Source: Zeimonas sp032027205
Lineage (GTDB): Bacteria; Pseudomonadota; Gammaproteobacteria; Burkholderiales; Burkholderiaceae_E
DNA: 64,000 nucleotides
Reading direction: 5' to 3'
NCBI GenBank assembly: GCA_032027205.1
Contig: JAVSMN010000001.1
Location: 1,798,001-1,862,000, forward strand
The notes beneath the pieces were generated by a model. It did not search any database. It was not told the origin of the DNA and saw only the letters and a program-made list of their open reading frames with translations. Made by a program: the position numbers and the translations under genes. Of the stretch, positions 1 to 8,488 are shown one piece after another. The number at the start of each line of letters is the position of its first letter. The stretch's first letter is position 1.

Positions 1-561
1 CTGAACTTTCACTTCAGCGTGACGATCGACCTGTTCGGCGCCGACCAGTCGTCGAACGCGGCGATCTTCTACAGCTCGGGCCTGAAGGGCCGCTTCGACG
101 AAGGCAAGCGCACCGACGACCACAAGCTGCACGGCGCCAACTACCCGGTGCTCGACGTCGTCGACGGCAAGCTCGTCGAGCGTGAAGTGCCGATGCTCAA
201 CGCACTGAACGAAGTGCTGCGCGACGACTACATCAAGGACTCGGTCGCCGGCGTGAACCGCTGGAACCGCGTCATCGAGAAGGCGGGCATCCCGTTCCGG
301 CTGAAGGTGCCGCACAAGGCCTTCAACCGGCAGATCGGCACGCTTGCCGGTCTGCGCGTGTCGCCCGAAGGCAAGGTGGTCTCCGAAGCCGAATGGAATG
401 CGCACAAGGACGAGTGGCTGCCCAGCGCCGAAGACCGCGCGTTCGTTGCGTCGCTGATGGGTCGCGTCGTCGAACCCGGCAAGTTCGCCGGCTGGATCGC
501 GCCGCCGGTGATGGGCATCAACCGCCAACCGATCGACTTCGAGTACGTGCGGTTCAACTGA
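1..561 (+). CDS. boxB: Benzoyl-CoA 2,3-epoxidase subunit B, C-terminal part
   Basis: The reading frame is open from base 1, so the gene starts upstream of the window; only the last 186 residues of an expected roughly 470 are present. BoxB is the diiron oxygenase component that epoxidises benzoyl-CoA in aerobic benzoate degradation, receiving electrons from BoxA. The visible part matches the conserved C-terminal region of the family (for example the GVNRWNRVIEKAGI and GWIAPP segments and the terminal DFEYVRFN). The di-iron ligands lie upstream and cannot be checked. Its neighbour 139 nt downstream is boxA, which fixes the assignment. The first ATG, at 19, is internal. Confidence 0.93.
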   Translation: MNFHFSVTIDLFGADQSSNAAIFYSSGLKGRFDEGKRTDDHKLHGANYPVLDVVDGKLVEREVPMLNALNEVLRDDYIKDSVAGVNRWNRVIEKAGIPFRLKVPHKAFNRQIGTLAGLRVSPEGKVVSEAEWNAHKDEWLPSAEDRAFVASLMGRVVEPGKFAGWIAPPVMGINRQPIDFEYVRFN

Positions 562-571
562 AGCCGTGCAA

Positions 572-596
572 GGACGCGCCCCCGAGCGGCGCGTCC
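572..596 (+). terminator. Strong hairpin between boxB and boxA
   Basis: GGACGCGCC at 572-580 is followed by a 7-nt loop and its exact reverse complement GGCGCGTCC at 588-596, 10 nt after the boxB stop. There is only a short CTT tail and no T-run. It could be a weak terminator, an attenuator or an mRNA-processing hairpin that sets the boxB:boxA ratio. The structure is seen in the sequence; the role is inferred. Confidence 0.5.
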
Positions 597-699
597 CTTA
601 GCGGCCGCCCCGCTTCATCGCGGAACCCGCACAACACCCTCCGACGCAAGCGCGCTCGCAGCCCTGTGTGCGAGACCGAACGCCCAGGAACTCCCGAAG

Positions 700-2037
700 A
701 TGTCTGCCGTCACTGCCGAACTCGTGCCGCCGTCGTCCGCCGCTGCTTCTGCGGCCGCCGACACCGTCATTCGCCAGCACCTGATCGACCCCGAGATCTG
801 CATCCGCTGCAACACCTGCGAGGAAGCGTGTCCGGTCGGCGCGATCACGCACGACGATCGCAACTACGTGGTCAAGCCTGATGTGTGCCAGGGCTGCATG
901 GCCTGCGTGCCGCCGTGCCCCACCGGCGCGATCGACAACTGGCGGCAGATCCTGAAGAGCGCGGCGTACCCGATCGCCGAGCAGTTCCTGTGGGACGAGT
1001 TGCCCGAAGAGGTGCCGTTGCCCGAAGGCGTGGGTGATGCTGCGGCGTCGATCGAGGCCGAAGCCGAGGCGGCCGCGCAGGCCGAGGCGCTGGTCGCGTC
1101 GGCCGCGACCTTCGGCTCGCCCGAGCCGGCGGCTGCGACCGCCTCGAAGCGACTCGGCTCGACGATCAAGCCGTGGTCGGCCGCGCATCCGTACGCCAAT
1201 CTCTACGGCCCGAAGAGCCCGGTGACGGCCACCGTCGTCGGCAACTTCCGCGTCACCGAAGCCGACGCCTCGAGCGTCACGCACCACATCGTGCTCGACT
1301 TCGGCGCGATGCCGTTCCCGGTGCTCGAGGGCCAGTCGATCGGCATCGTCGCGCCGGGCGCCGACGCGCACGGCAAGCCGCATCACCCGAGGCAGTACTC
1401 GGTGGCCAGCCCGCGCAACGGCGAGCGCCCCGGCTACAACAACGTCGCGCTCACCGTGAAGCGCGTCACCGCCGACCACCAGGGCAAGCCCGTGCAGGGC
1501 GTGTGCTCGAACTATGTGTGCGACCTGAAAAAGGGCGACACGGTGCAGGTCACCGGCCCCTTCGGCACGTCGTTCCTGATGCCGAACCATCCGCGCTCGA
1601 ACCTGTTGATGATCTGCACCGGCACCGGCAGCGCGCCGATGCGCGCGATGACCGAGTACCGGCGCCGCCTGCGCGCGAGCGGCAAGTTCGACAGCGGCAA
1701 GCTGATGCTCTTCTTCGGCGCGCGCACCGAGCAGGAACTGCCGTACTTCGGGCCGCTGATGAAGTTGCCGCGCGACTTCATCGACGTGAACCTCGCGTTC
1801 TCGCGCACCCCTGACAAGCCGAAGCGCTACGTGCAGGACCTGCTGCGCGAGCGCGCCGCCGACGTGCTCGAACTGCTGAAGGACAAGAACACCTACGTCT
1901 ACGTGTGCGGGCTGAAGAGCATGGAGGAGGGGGTGGTAGCTGCGCTGCGCGAGGCTGCCGTGCAGGGCGGCGTGGCGTGGGAGACGCTCGCGGCGAAGCT
2001 CGAGCGCGAGGGGCGGCTGCACGTGGAGACGTACTGA
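700..2037 (+). CDS. boxA: Benzoyl-CoA 2,3-epoxidase reductase subunit A
   Basis: A 445-residue iron-sulfur flavoprotein that passes electrons from NADPH to the BoxB oxygenase. Two [4Fe-4S] ferredoxin motifs sit at the N-terminus (Cys34/37/40/44 and Cys63/66/69/73). An Ala/Glu-rich linker (about 100-150) leads to a ferredoxin-NADP reductase module with the FAD motif RQYSVASP, the nucleotide motif GTGSAP, a VCGLKSM segment and a C-terminal aromatic residue (VETY). The whole domain order matches BoxA. The ATG at 700 has a modest AGGA upstream and leaves the ferredoxin domain complete. It lies after boxB, separated by 138 nt holding a hairpin. Confidence 0.94.
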   Translation: MSAVTAELVPPSSAAASAAADTVIRQHLIDPEICIRCNTCEEACPVGAITHDDRNYVVKPDVCQGCMACVPPCPTGAIDNWRQILKSAAYPIAEQFLWDELPEEVPLPEGVGDAAASIEAEAEAAAQAEALVASAATFGSPEPAAATASKRLGSTIKPWSAAHPYANLYGPKSPVTATVVGNFRVTEADASSVTHHIVLDFGAMPFPVLEGQSIGIVAPGADAHGKPHHPRQYSVASPRNGERPGYNNVALTVKRVTADHQGKPVQGVCSNYVCDLKKGDTVQVTGPFGTSFLMPNHPRSNLLMICTGTGSAPMRAMTEYRRRLRASGKFDSGKLMLFFGARTEQELPYFGPLMKLPRDFIDVNLAFSRTPDKPKRYVQDLLRERAADVLELLKDKNTYVYVCGLKSMEEGVVAALREAAVQGGVAWETLAAKLEREGRLHVETY

Positions 2038-2181
2038 GGCGGCGGGACGCGGCGCACCCCCAAAGGCACACGCACTGGCACGCTGCCGCGTCGGCGCGAG
2101 ACGATGTCCGCTGCGAGGACCAGCGTTCTTGCGACCAGCGAGGAAAATGTCGCCTTCCCCACCTCCACCGCGGTACGTCGA

Positions 2182-2595
2182 ATGCCTAGTGTCCTTCCCG
2201 TTGCAGCCCTTGCCCTGCTCGTCGCCGGCTGCGCTACCTCCGCAGGCCGCATCAGCGTCGACGAGTTGACGAAGAACGGCCGGCTCGTCTCCGGAACCGA
2301 ACTTCGGCAACTCTTCACGCAAGCAACCGTCGAGGGCAAGGATCCGAACGGCGTCGAATTCACGCTGCGCACCGACGACGAAGGGAACTACAAGGGCGTC
2401 ACCACGCGAGGCGATTCATTCGTGGGGAGGTGGATCATCAACGACCATGGCGAGGTCTGCTTCGACACCGTATACGACACGATTCGCACGCCGTGCAGCG
2501 CGCAATACGTGTTGAACGGAAAGTATTACGCGCTCACGCCGTCGGGCGTCGTCCTGGAGCGCGCGATTCGCAGGCCGAGCCCCGTGCTCCGCTGA
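2182..2595 (+). CDS. Small putative lipoprotein
   Basis: A predicted outer-membrane or periplasmic lipoprotein of 137 residues. The frame is open from an ATG at 2104, but the start at 2182 gives a clean signal peptide with the lipobox LVAGC (Cys17), so I use it. The mature part (GTELRQLF, GNYKGV, GRWIINDHGEVCFD, YYALTPSG) has two cysteines and a beta-rich look reminiscent of DUF995-type small secreted proteins; that resemblance is only an impression. It is separated from boxA by 144 nt and converges on the dctM gene, with 33 nt between the stops. No function can be assigned. Confidence 0.7.
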   Translation: MPSVLPVAALALLVAGCATSAGRISVDELTKNGRLVSGTELRQLFTQATVEGKDPNGVEFTLRTDDEGNYKGVTTRGDSFVGRWIINDHGEVCFDTVYDTIRTPCSAQYVLNGKYYALTPSGVVLERAIRRPSPVLR

Positions 2596-2628
2596 CGTGG
2601 CACGGCGCTACGCAGCGCGGGCATCCCC

Positions 2629-3933
2629 TCACCGATAAATCAGCGTCGGCAGCCACGTCGTCAACGGCGGCCAGTAGCTCGCCACCATCAGCGCCGCGAT
2701 CGCCGCCCCCACGAAGGGCAGGATGGCGCGGCCCACGACGCCGAGCGGCAGCTTGGCGATCCCGCAGGCGACGAACAGGCAGATGCCCACCGGCGGCGTT
2801 AGCATGCCGATCGCGAGGTTCACCACCATCAGCACGCCGAAGTGCATCGGGTCGACGCCCATCAGCACGGTGAGCGGCGCGAGCACCGGCACGAGCAGGA
2901 TCAGCGCCGCTGTCGTCTCGAGCACGCAACCGACGATGAGCAGGCCGATCATCACCAGCAGCAGCACGCCCCACGGCGGCAGCGCCATCGACGTGATCGC
3001 GCCCTGCACGAGCAGTGCCGTCTGCTGCATCGCGACCAGCCAGGTGAACACCTTCGCCATCGCGATGATGAAGAGGATCGTCGCCGCGATTACCTGCGAT
3101 TCGACGATCAGCCCGGGCAGTTGCCGCCAGGTGAGCTGCCGGTTCACGAAGATCGCCACCAGCAGCGCGTAGAACACGGCGAGCGCCGCCGCTTCGGTGA
3201 CGGTGACGATGCCGCTGAGGATGCCCCCCAGCACGATGACCGGCGCGCCGAGCGACCAGATCGCCTGCCGCAGCGAGGCGAGCACGTAGCGCAGCGAGAA
3301 CGGACGGCGCGTGCCGTAGCCGTGGCGCAGTGCCTTCCAGACCACCACGCCCATGAACGACAGTCCGAACAGCAGGCCCACCATCATCCCGCCGGCGAAC
3401 AGTTCGGCGATCGACACGTTGGTGAGGAAGCCGAAGATGATCATCGGGATCGACGGCGGGATGATCACGCCGATCGCGCCGCCCGCGGCGACCAGCGCCG
3501 CCGAGAAGGCCGGCGGATAGCCCTGGCGCACCAGCGCCGGGATCGCCACCGCGCCTAGCGCCGCCGTGTCGGCGGCGGCCGAGCCCGAGATGCCGGCGAA
3601 GAACATCGACGCGACGATCACCGCGCAGGCGAGTCCGCCCGGCGCCCAACCGACCAGCGAATCGGAGAAGTCGATCAGCTGCTGCGAGATGCCGCCGCGC
3701 TCCATGATCGAGCCGGCGAGCATGAACAGCGGCACCGCGAGCAGGTCGAAGGAGTCGACGCCGGCGAACAGCAGCTGGATGATCGTCTGCCCGAGCCCCG
3801 CCGTGTCGATCTCGGGTGGGAAGACCCCGGGCGCGAGGATGAGTCCGATCGCAGGCAGGCCGATCGCCAGCGCGATCGGCAGTCCGAGCGCAATCAGCAG
3901 GAACAGGCCGCCGAACAGCAGCGTGACGATCAT
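2629..3933 (-). CDS. dctM: TRAP transporter large permease (DctM family)
   Basis: The 434-residue large membrane subunit of a tripartite ATP-independent periplasmic transporter, which couples solute uptake to an ion gradient. It is almost wholly hydrophobic with a dozen or so helices. It carries the conserved FMLAGSIMERGGIS segment, the AGISGSAAADTAALG stretch, GVIIPPSIPMIIFG and, near the end, NLAIGMLTPPVGICLF, all hallmarks of DctM. It is the last gene of the amidase-dctP-dctQ-dctM unit. Its ATG lies in the last copy of a 20-bp tandem repeat that separates it from dctQ. Confidence 0.93.
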   Translation of the reverse strand: MIVTLLFGGLFLLIALGLPIALAIGLPAIGLILAPGVFPPEIDTAGLGQTIIQLLFAGVDSFDLLAVPLFMLAGSIMERGGISQQLIDFSDSLVGWAPGGLACAVIVASMFFAGISGSAAADTAALGAVAIPALVRQGYPPAFSAALVAAGGAIGVIIPPSIPMIIFGFLTNVSIAELFAGGMMVGLLFGLSFMGVVVWKALRHGYGTRRPFSLRYVLASLRQAIWSLGAPVIVLGGILSGIVTVTEAAALAVFYALLVAIFVNRQLTWRQLPGLIVESQVIAATILFIIAMAKVFTWLVAMQQTALLVQGAITSMALPPWGVLLLVMIGLLIVGCVLETTAALILLVPVLAPLTVLMGVDPMHFGVLMVVNLAIGMLTPPVGICLFVACGIAKLPLGVVGRAILPFVGAAIAALMVASYWPPLTTWLPTLIYR

Positions 3934-4010
3934 CGGGCGGGCGCTTCGCTCATCGGTCGGGACGTTCGCTCATCGAACGGGCTGTTCGCTCATCGGGCGG
4001 ACTGTCCACT
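3931..4010. repeat. 20-bp tandem repeat at the dctQ-dctM junction
   Basis: Four consecutive 20-bp units (3931-3950, 3951-3970, 3971-3990, 3991-4010) share CATCGG-CGG and TTCGCT. The first three are close copies and the fourth is partial. Read on the minus strand each unit carries CGATGA, the sequence in which the dctQ stop (TGA) and the dctM start (ATG) both occur. The simplest history is that the two genes once overlapped as ATGA and unit duplication pushed them 56 nt apart. Confidence 0.85.
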
Positions 4011-4478
4011 GCCTCGCGCTGCAGCCATGTCGGCCAGCACGTGCACGATGAACACGATCGACGCGATCGGAATCACCGCGTACGGAATCGACATCGGGAT
4101 CTGCAGCGACGCCGACGTGTGCTCGGCCGCCTTGATCGTGTAGCCGGCGCCGAACCACGCGATCAGCGCGAAGCACGCCAGCGTGAGCAGCTGCAGCGCG
4201 AACACCATCGCGCGCTGGAACGCCGGGCCGAATCGGTGCCCGATGCCCTGCAGCCCGATGAAGCTCGCGCGCTTGTAGGCGACGGTGCCGCCGAGGAAGG
4301 TGATCGCCACCAGCAGGTGGCGGCTCACCTCCTCCGACCAGCCGAGCGAGTAGCCGGCGTAGCGAAACACCACCTGCGCGAACAGGATCACGCAGATCGC
4401 CGCGCCGATCACCATCAGCAGCTTCTCCACTGCAGCGTTCAGCGCGCCGCTGACGCGCTGCAGGGGTCCCATCGGCAC
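3990..4478 (-). CDS. dctQ: TRAP transporter small permease (DctQ family)
   Basis: A 162-residue membrane protein with four hydrophobic segments, the standard DctQ layout. It includes the family signature around YSLGWSEEVSRHLL in the second segment region. DctQ pairs with DctM in the inner membrane to form the translocation complex. It starts 4 nt after the dctP stop. The stop TGA falls inside the 20-bp repeat array, so dctM translation is no longer directly overlapped with it. Confidence 0.9.
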   Translation of the reverse strand: MPMGPLQRVSGALNAAVEKLLMVIGAAICVILFAQVVFRYAGYSLGWSEEVSRHLLVAITFLGGTVAYKRASFIGLQGIGHRFGPAFQRAMVFALQLLTLACFALIAWFGAGYTIKAAEHTSASLQIPMSIPYAVIPIASIVFIVHVLADMAAARGSGQSAR

Positions 4479-4482
4479 CGCC

Positions 4483-5454
4483 TTACTTCACTTCGGCGCG
4501 GATCTGCTCGACGAGCTTCTTCGTGTCGCCCGACAGCGAGTCGATCACCGGCTGCGTCGCCTTGCGGAAGGCCCCGAGGTCGGGGTTTTCGTCGACCTGC
4601 ATGCCCGCGGCCTTCAGCTCGGCGAGTTGCTGGCGCTCGTTGTCGCGGATGTACTTGCGGCCTTGGAGTGCGGCCGTATGCGCGCATTCGGTGACCGCCG
4701 TGCGCTGGTCGGCGGGAAGGCCGTCGACGAAGCGCTTGTTGGCGACGAAGACGAGCGCCGAATACACGTGCCGCGTCAGCGACAGGTATTTCTGCCCCGC
4801 CTCGGGCAGCTTCGCTGCGTGGATGACGGCGATCGGGTTTTCCTGGCCGTCGATGACGCCTTGCTGCAACTGTGTGAAGATCGGCCAGGCCATCGGCGTG
4901 GGGTTCGCGCCGAGCGCGCGCCAGATCGCCAGGTGCGTGGGCGCCTCCATCGTTCGGATCTTCAACCCCTTCAGGTCGGACGGATCCTTCACGTCGCGCC
5001 TGGAGTTCGTGACGTTGCGGAAACCGTTGTCGAGGAACGCGAGCGCGACAAAACCCGACTTCTCGAAGCGGCGCGCGAGGTCCCGGCCGATCGGACCGTC
5101 GAGCACCTTGTCGGCGGCTTCGTACGACGGGAAGAGGAACGGCATCTCGAGTGCCTTGATTTCGGGCACGAAGGCCTCGACGGGTCCCGTCGTGCTGACC
5201 GCCATCTGCGTGGTGCCGAGCTGGATCTGCTGCAGCACCTGCGTCTCGCTGCCGAGCACCGCCGAGTGGTGCACGACGACGTCGAGCTTGCCCGGCACGC
5301 GCTGGTCGACGCATTCCTTGAACCAGTTGGCCGCGCGCGTGTGCACGAAGCTCGGGTTGGTGACGATGCCGATGTTGATCTTCGTCTGGGCGACGACGGT
5401 GCCGGCGGTGGCCAGGCACAGCGTAGCGAGGGCGGCAGCGATCGGTGCGCGCAT
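4483..5454 (-). CDS. dctP: TRAP transporter periplasmic solute-binding protein (DctP family)
   Basis: A 323-residue periplasmic binding protein that captures the substrate for the DctQM permease. A Sec signal peptide (hydrophobic, ending TVVAQ at about residue 23) precedes the mature domain. Family landmarks are the LKGLKIRTMEAP segment, whose Arg normally pairs with a substrate carboxylate, and DGQENPIAVI. The substrate is therefore probably an organic acid, but it cannot be named from sequence. The amidase gene ends 104 nt upstream on the same strand, which suggests the transporter feeds an amide- or amino-acid-related route. Confidence 0.92.
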   Translation of the reverse strand: MRAPIAAALATLCLATAGTVVAQTKINIGIVTNPSFVHTRAANWFKECVDQRVPGKLDVVVHHSAVLGSETQVLQQIQLGTTQMAVSTTGPVEAFVPEIKALEMPFLFPSYEAADKVLDGPIGRDLARRFEKSGFVALAFLDNGFRNVTNSRRDVKDPSDLKGLKIRTMEAPTHLAIWRALGANPTPMAWPIFTQLQQGVIDGQENPIAVIHAAKLPEAGQKYLSLTRHVYSALVFVANKRFVDGLPADQRTAVTECAHTAALQGRKYIRDNERQQLAELKAAGMQVDENPDLGAFRKATQPVIDSLSGDTKKLVEQIRAEVK

Positions 5455-5558
5455 TGCGATGGACTCCGGGGGAAACGGTAAACGAGAAGGGTTTCAAGGA
5501 TCGGGCAAAAACGGCGCGACTGTCAAAGGACGCGCCTCGATCGTTCTTCAGCTGCGCG

Positions 5559-7055
5559 TCAACGTCGCTCGTATGCGCTCGCCGTTTTCAGCACCTTCAT
5601 CTCGTCGAAGTGCCTGCCGATCAGCATCAGCCCGACCGGCTTGCCGTCCGTTTCGCCGCACGGCACCGAGATCGCCGGATGCCCGGTCAGATTGAACGGC
5701 GACGTGTTCGCCAGCATCGTCCAGCTGTGCGACAGCACCTCGGCGAGCGAGGCGCCTTCGGGCGGGATCGGCAGCGTCGGAAACGGCAGCGTCGGCATCA
5801 GCAGCAGGTCGAAGCGCGCGAGCGCCTCGTCGTATTCGCGGCGCAGCCGCCGGCGCAGGTTCTGCGTCTTCGCGTAGTAGCGTCCGCCGCAGTCGTCGGC
5901 CAGGTAGCGCCCGAGCAGCATCCCTGCCTTGATCGTGTGCGGCAGTTCGTTCGCGCGCTCGCGCAAGGTGCCGAGCGTCGCGGCGAGCCCCAGCGGATAC
6001 GCGCCGATGCCGTGGTGGCCGACGCCGGTGCCGCTGTACAGCGTTCGATACGTGCCTTCGTTGGCGAGCGCGCCCCACAGCGCCGCGCCGTGCAGGTGCC
6101 AGGGGATCGAGATGTCTTCGACGACGGCGCCCAGCTTCTCCAGCGCGGGAATCGCGGCGCGCACCGTCTCGTCGGTGCCCATGTGCGACTCGGGCAGCCC
6201 GAAGGACTCGCGCACGACGCCAATGCGCAGGCCGCCGATGTCCTTGCCGATCGCCTCCGTGTACGGCGCGAGCTTCAGGTTGCGCTGCCGGCCGTCGATG
6301 CCGTCCTCGCCCGCCATCACTTCGAGCAGCAGCGCCACGCCGGCGACGTCGCGCGCCATCGGCCCGGCGTGATCGATCGAATAGTCGAGCCCCATGATCC
6401 CGGTGTACGGGACGAGTCCGAAGGTGGGCTTCAGGCCGACGATGCCGGAGAACGATGCGGGGATGCGCACCGAGCCGGCCTGGTCGGCGCCCGTGGCGAG
6501 GTCGACTTCGCCCGCGGCTAGCAGTGCCGCGCTGCCGGTGGTCGAGCCGCCGGGCGTGTGGCCCGGGTTGCGCGGGCTGATCACCGGGCCGGTCGCGCTC
6601 GTCGCGCTGCCGCCGGCGAAGGAGAAGTACTCGCAGACCGACTTGCCGACGATGTGCCCGCCCGCGTCGAGGATGCGCGTGACGATCGTCGCGTCGACGT
6701 CGGGCACGAAGCCTTCGAGCACCGACGCGCCGTTCATCATCGGCACGCCGGCGATCATCGTGTTGTCCTTCACCGCGATGCGCTTGCCGGCGAGCTTGCC
6801 CTGCGTCGCGCCTCGGATGTCGGTGCGCACGTACCAGGCGTTGAGCGGGTTGTCGGCAGGATCGGGCCGGTGGCCTGGCGTGCGCGGATACTTCACCGTC
6901 GGCTTCTCGTCGGGCAGGCGATCGACCAGCCGGAAGCCCGGCACGAAAGCCTGGCAGAAGTCGATGAGCTCCTGCGCGTATTCGGGCGTGACGTCCATCC
7001 CGAGTTCGGCGCCCAGGCGGCGCACGCGTTCGTTGCTCGGCAGCTCGAATGACAT
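5559..7055 (-). CDS. Amidase signature family hydrolase
   Basis: A 498-residue member of the amidase signature family, which hydrolyses amide bonds with a Ser-cisSer-Lys triad. The visible triad is Lys96 (IAVKDNT), Ser171 (GGSTTGSA) and Ser195 (DQAGSVRIPA). The last motif normally reads GGSxR, so Ala replaces the first Gly. The frame stays open to 7217, but the ATG at 7055 has a good Shine-Dalgarno (AGAGGAG) and begins the family-typical N-terminus. It is the first gene of a unit with dctPQM and is divergent from the aminotransferase at 7286. The natural substrate is unknown. Confidence 0.9.
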   Translation of the reverse strand: MSFELPSNERVRRLGAELGMDVTPEYAQELIDFCQAFVPGFRLVDRLPDEKPTVKYPRTPGHRPDPADNPLNAWYVRTDIRGATQGKLAGKRIAVKDNTMIAGVPMMNGASVLEGFVPDVDATIVTRILDAGGHIVGKSVCEYFSFAGGSATSATGPVISPRNPGHTPGGSTTGSAALLAAGEVDLATGADQAGSVRIPASFSGIVGLKPTFGLVPYTGIMGLDYSIDHAGPMARDVAGVALLLEVMAGEDGIDGRQRNLKLAPYTEAIGKDIGGLRIGVVRESFGLPESHMGTDETVRAAIPALEKLGAVVEDISIPWHLHGAALWGALANEGTYRTLYSGTGVGHHGIGAYPLGLAATLGTLRERANELPHTIKAGMLLGRYLADDCGGRYYAKTQNLRRRLRREYDEALARFDLLLMPTLPFPTLPIPPEGASLAEVLSHSWTMLANTSPFNLTGHPAISVPCGETDGKPVGLMLIGRHFDEMKVLKTASAYERR

Positions 7056-7285
7056 GCGCGTCTCCTCTGCACGCGCCGAGTCTGCGCGCGAGCCCTGTTT
7101 CGTGTTCGTGTCGGGGGTCGTCGAAGCATAGCCGAAGGGCCTCGCTCGTCTTGCGCGCGGCGCGCATCTCCCTCGCGATACAGGGACGTCGCCATCGAAT
7201 CGCCGGCAACGGCGCACAATGTCTCCCCCCGATTCCCGCCGAGCGAACTACGCTACGCCCTGCACCCCGGAAGGAGACCAACAAC
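7056..7285. promoter_or_regulatory. Divergent intergenic region, amidase/aminotransferase
   Basis: 230 bp between two divergent starts must hold the promoters of both the amidase-TRAP unit and the aminotransferase. Clear ribosome-binding sites are visible at both edges (AAGGAG at 7271-7276 for the plus gene; AGAGGAG read on the minus strand near 7062-7068). I do not see convincing -35/-10 boxes or an operator. Confidence 0.4.
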
Positions 7286-8410
7286 ATGCCCGGCCTGCTG
7301 CCCGACGTCGACCCCGACGGCCTGCTCGAATACTCGGTCGTCTACACCGACCGCGCGCTGAACCACATGTCGAAGAAGTTCCAGCGCGTGATGCGGGACA
7401 TCTCCGCGACGCTGAAGGAAGCCTACGGCGCGCGCTCGGCGATCGTCGTCCCCGGCAGCGGCAGCTTCGGCATGGAGGCCGTCGCCCGCCAATTCGCCAC
7501 CGGCCGCAAGTGCCTGGTCGTGCGCAACGGCTGGTTCAGCTACCGCTGGAGCCAGATCTTCGAGATGGGCGACATCCCTTCCGCGACGCTCGTCGAGAAG
7601 GCGCGCGCGGTGCGCGTCGGCGCGCAGGCCCCCTTCGCGCCGCCGCCGATCGACGAGGTCGTCGCGACGATCGCGCGCGAACGGCCGGACATCGTCTTCG
7701 CACCGCACGTGGAAACCTCGTCGGGAATCCTGCTGCCCGACGACTACCTGCGCGCGCTGGGCGCAGCCGTGCACGCGGTGGGCGGCCTGTTCGTGCTCGA
7801 CTGCATCGCGTCCGGCGCGCTGTGGGTGGACATGAGCGCTCTCGGCGTCGACGTCCTGGTGAGCGCGCCGCAGAAGGGGTGGAGCGGTCCTGCGTGCTGC
7901 GCCTTCGTCGCGCTCGGCGCGCAGGCGCGCGAACGCATCGAGAGCACGCGCAGCACGAGTTTCTCGTGCGACCTGCGCAAATGGCTGCAGATCATGGAGA
8001 CCTACGAGAACGGCGGGCACGCCTATCACGCGACGCTGCCCACCGACTCGCTGGTACACGTGCGCGACGCGATGCACGAGACGCAGCGCTTCGGCTTCGA
8101 GGCGGCGCGTCGAGCGCAGTTGCGGCTGGGCGAGGAAGTGCGGGCGATGCTCGTGCGCAAAGGCTTCCCGAGCGTGGCCGCTGCAGGCTTCGAGGCGCCC
8201 GGCGTCGTCGTCTCGTATACCCAAGACGAGGGCGTCCAGTCGGGACGCAAGCTGCTCGACGCCGGCGTTCAGATCGCCGCCGGCGTGCCGCTGGCGGTGG
8301 ACGAGCCGGCCGACTTCCGCACCTTCCGCATCGGACTGTTCGGCCTGGACAAGCTGGCGAACATCGATCGGACGGTGAGCACGCTGGCGCAGGCTTTCGA
8401 GCGGCTCTGA
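7286..8410 (+). CDS. Class V aminotransferase (alanine-glyoxylate / serine-pyruvate type)
   Basis: A 374-residue PLP-dependent fold-type I enzyme of aminotransferase class V. The PLP lysine is Lys197 in SAPQKGWSGP. Upstream hallmarks are the VPGSGSFGMEAV phosphate-binding region, HVETSSGI, and the Asp of VLDCIASG that holds the pyridine nitrogen. The ORF extends upstream to 7049, but the ATG at 7286 has AAGGAG ten nt before it. The reaction is probably transfer of an amino group to glyoxylate or pyruvate. Head-to-head placement with an amidase-TRAP unit suggests a joint amino or amide catabolic role, which is inference. Confidence 0.88.
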   Translation: MPGLLPDVDPDGLLEYSVVYTDRALNHMSKKFQRVMRDISATLKEAYGARSAIVVPGSGSFGMEAVARQFATGRKCLVVRNGWFSYRWSQIFEMGDIPSATLVEKARAVRVGAQAPFAPPPIDEVVATIARERPDIVFAPHVETSSGILLPDDYLRALGAAVHAVGGLFVLDCIASGALWVDMSALGVDVLVSAPQKGWSGPACCAFVALGAQARERIESTRSTSFSCDLRKWLQIMETYENGGHAYHATLPTDSLVHVRDAMHETQRFGFEAARRAQLRLGEEVRAMLVRKGFPSVAAAGFEAPGVVVSYTQDEGVQSGRKLLDAGVQIAAGVPLAVDEPADFRTFRIGLFGLDKLANIDRTVSTLAQAFERL

Positions 8411-8488
8411 ACCCGGCCTCACGGCACAACGGCGCGCGTGCCGCCTACGGGCCGTGTCCGAGGCGCGCGTGCCGCGCGCAACGCGCGC

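Noticed and set aside
598..2322. 574-codon minus-strand open frame
   Set aside because: Antisense of boxA with low-complexity Arg/Ala/Gly composition. BoxA has unmistakable motifs on the plus strand.
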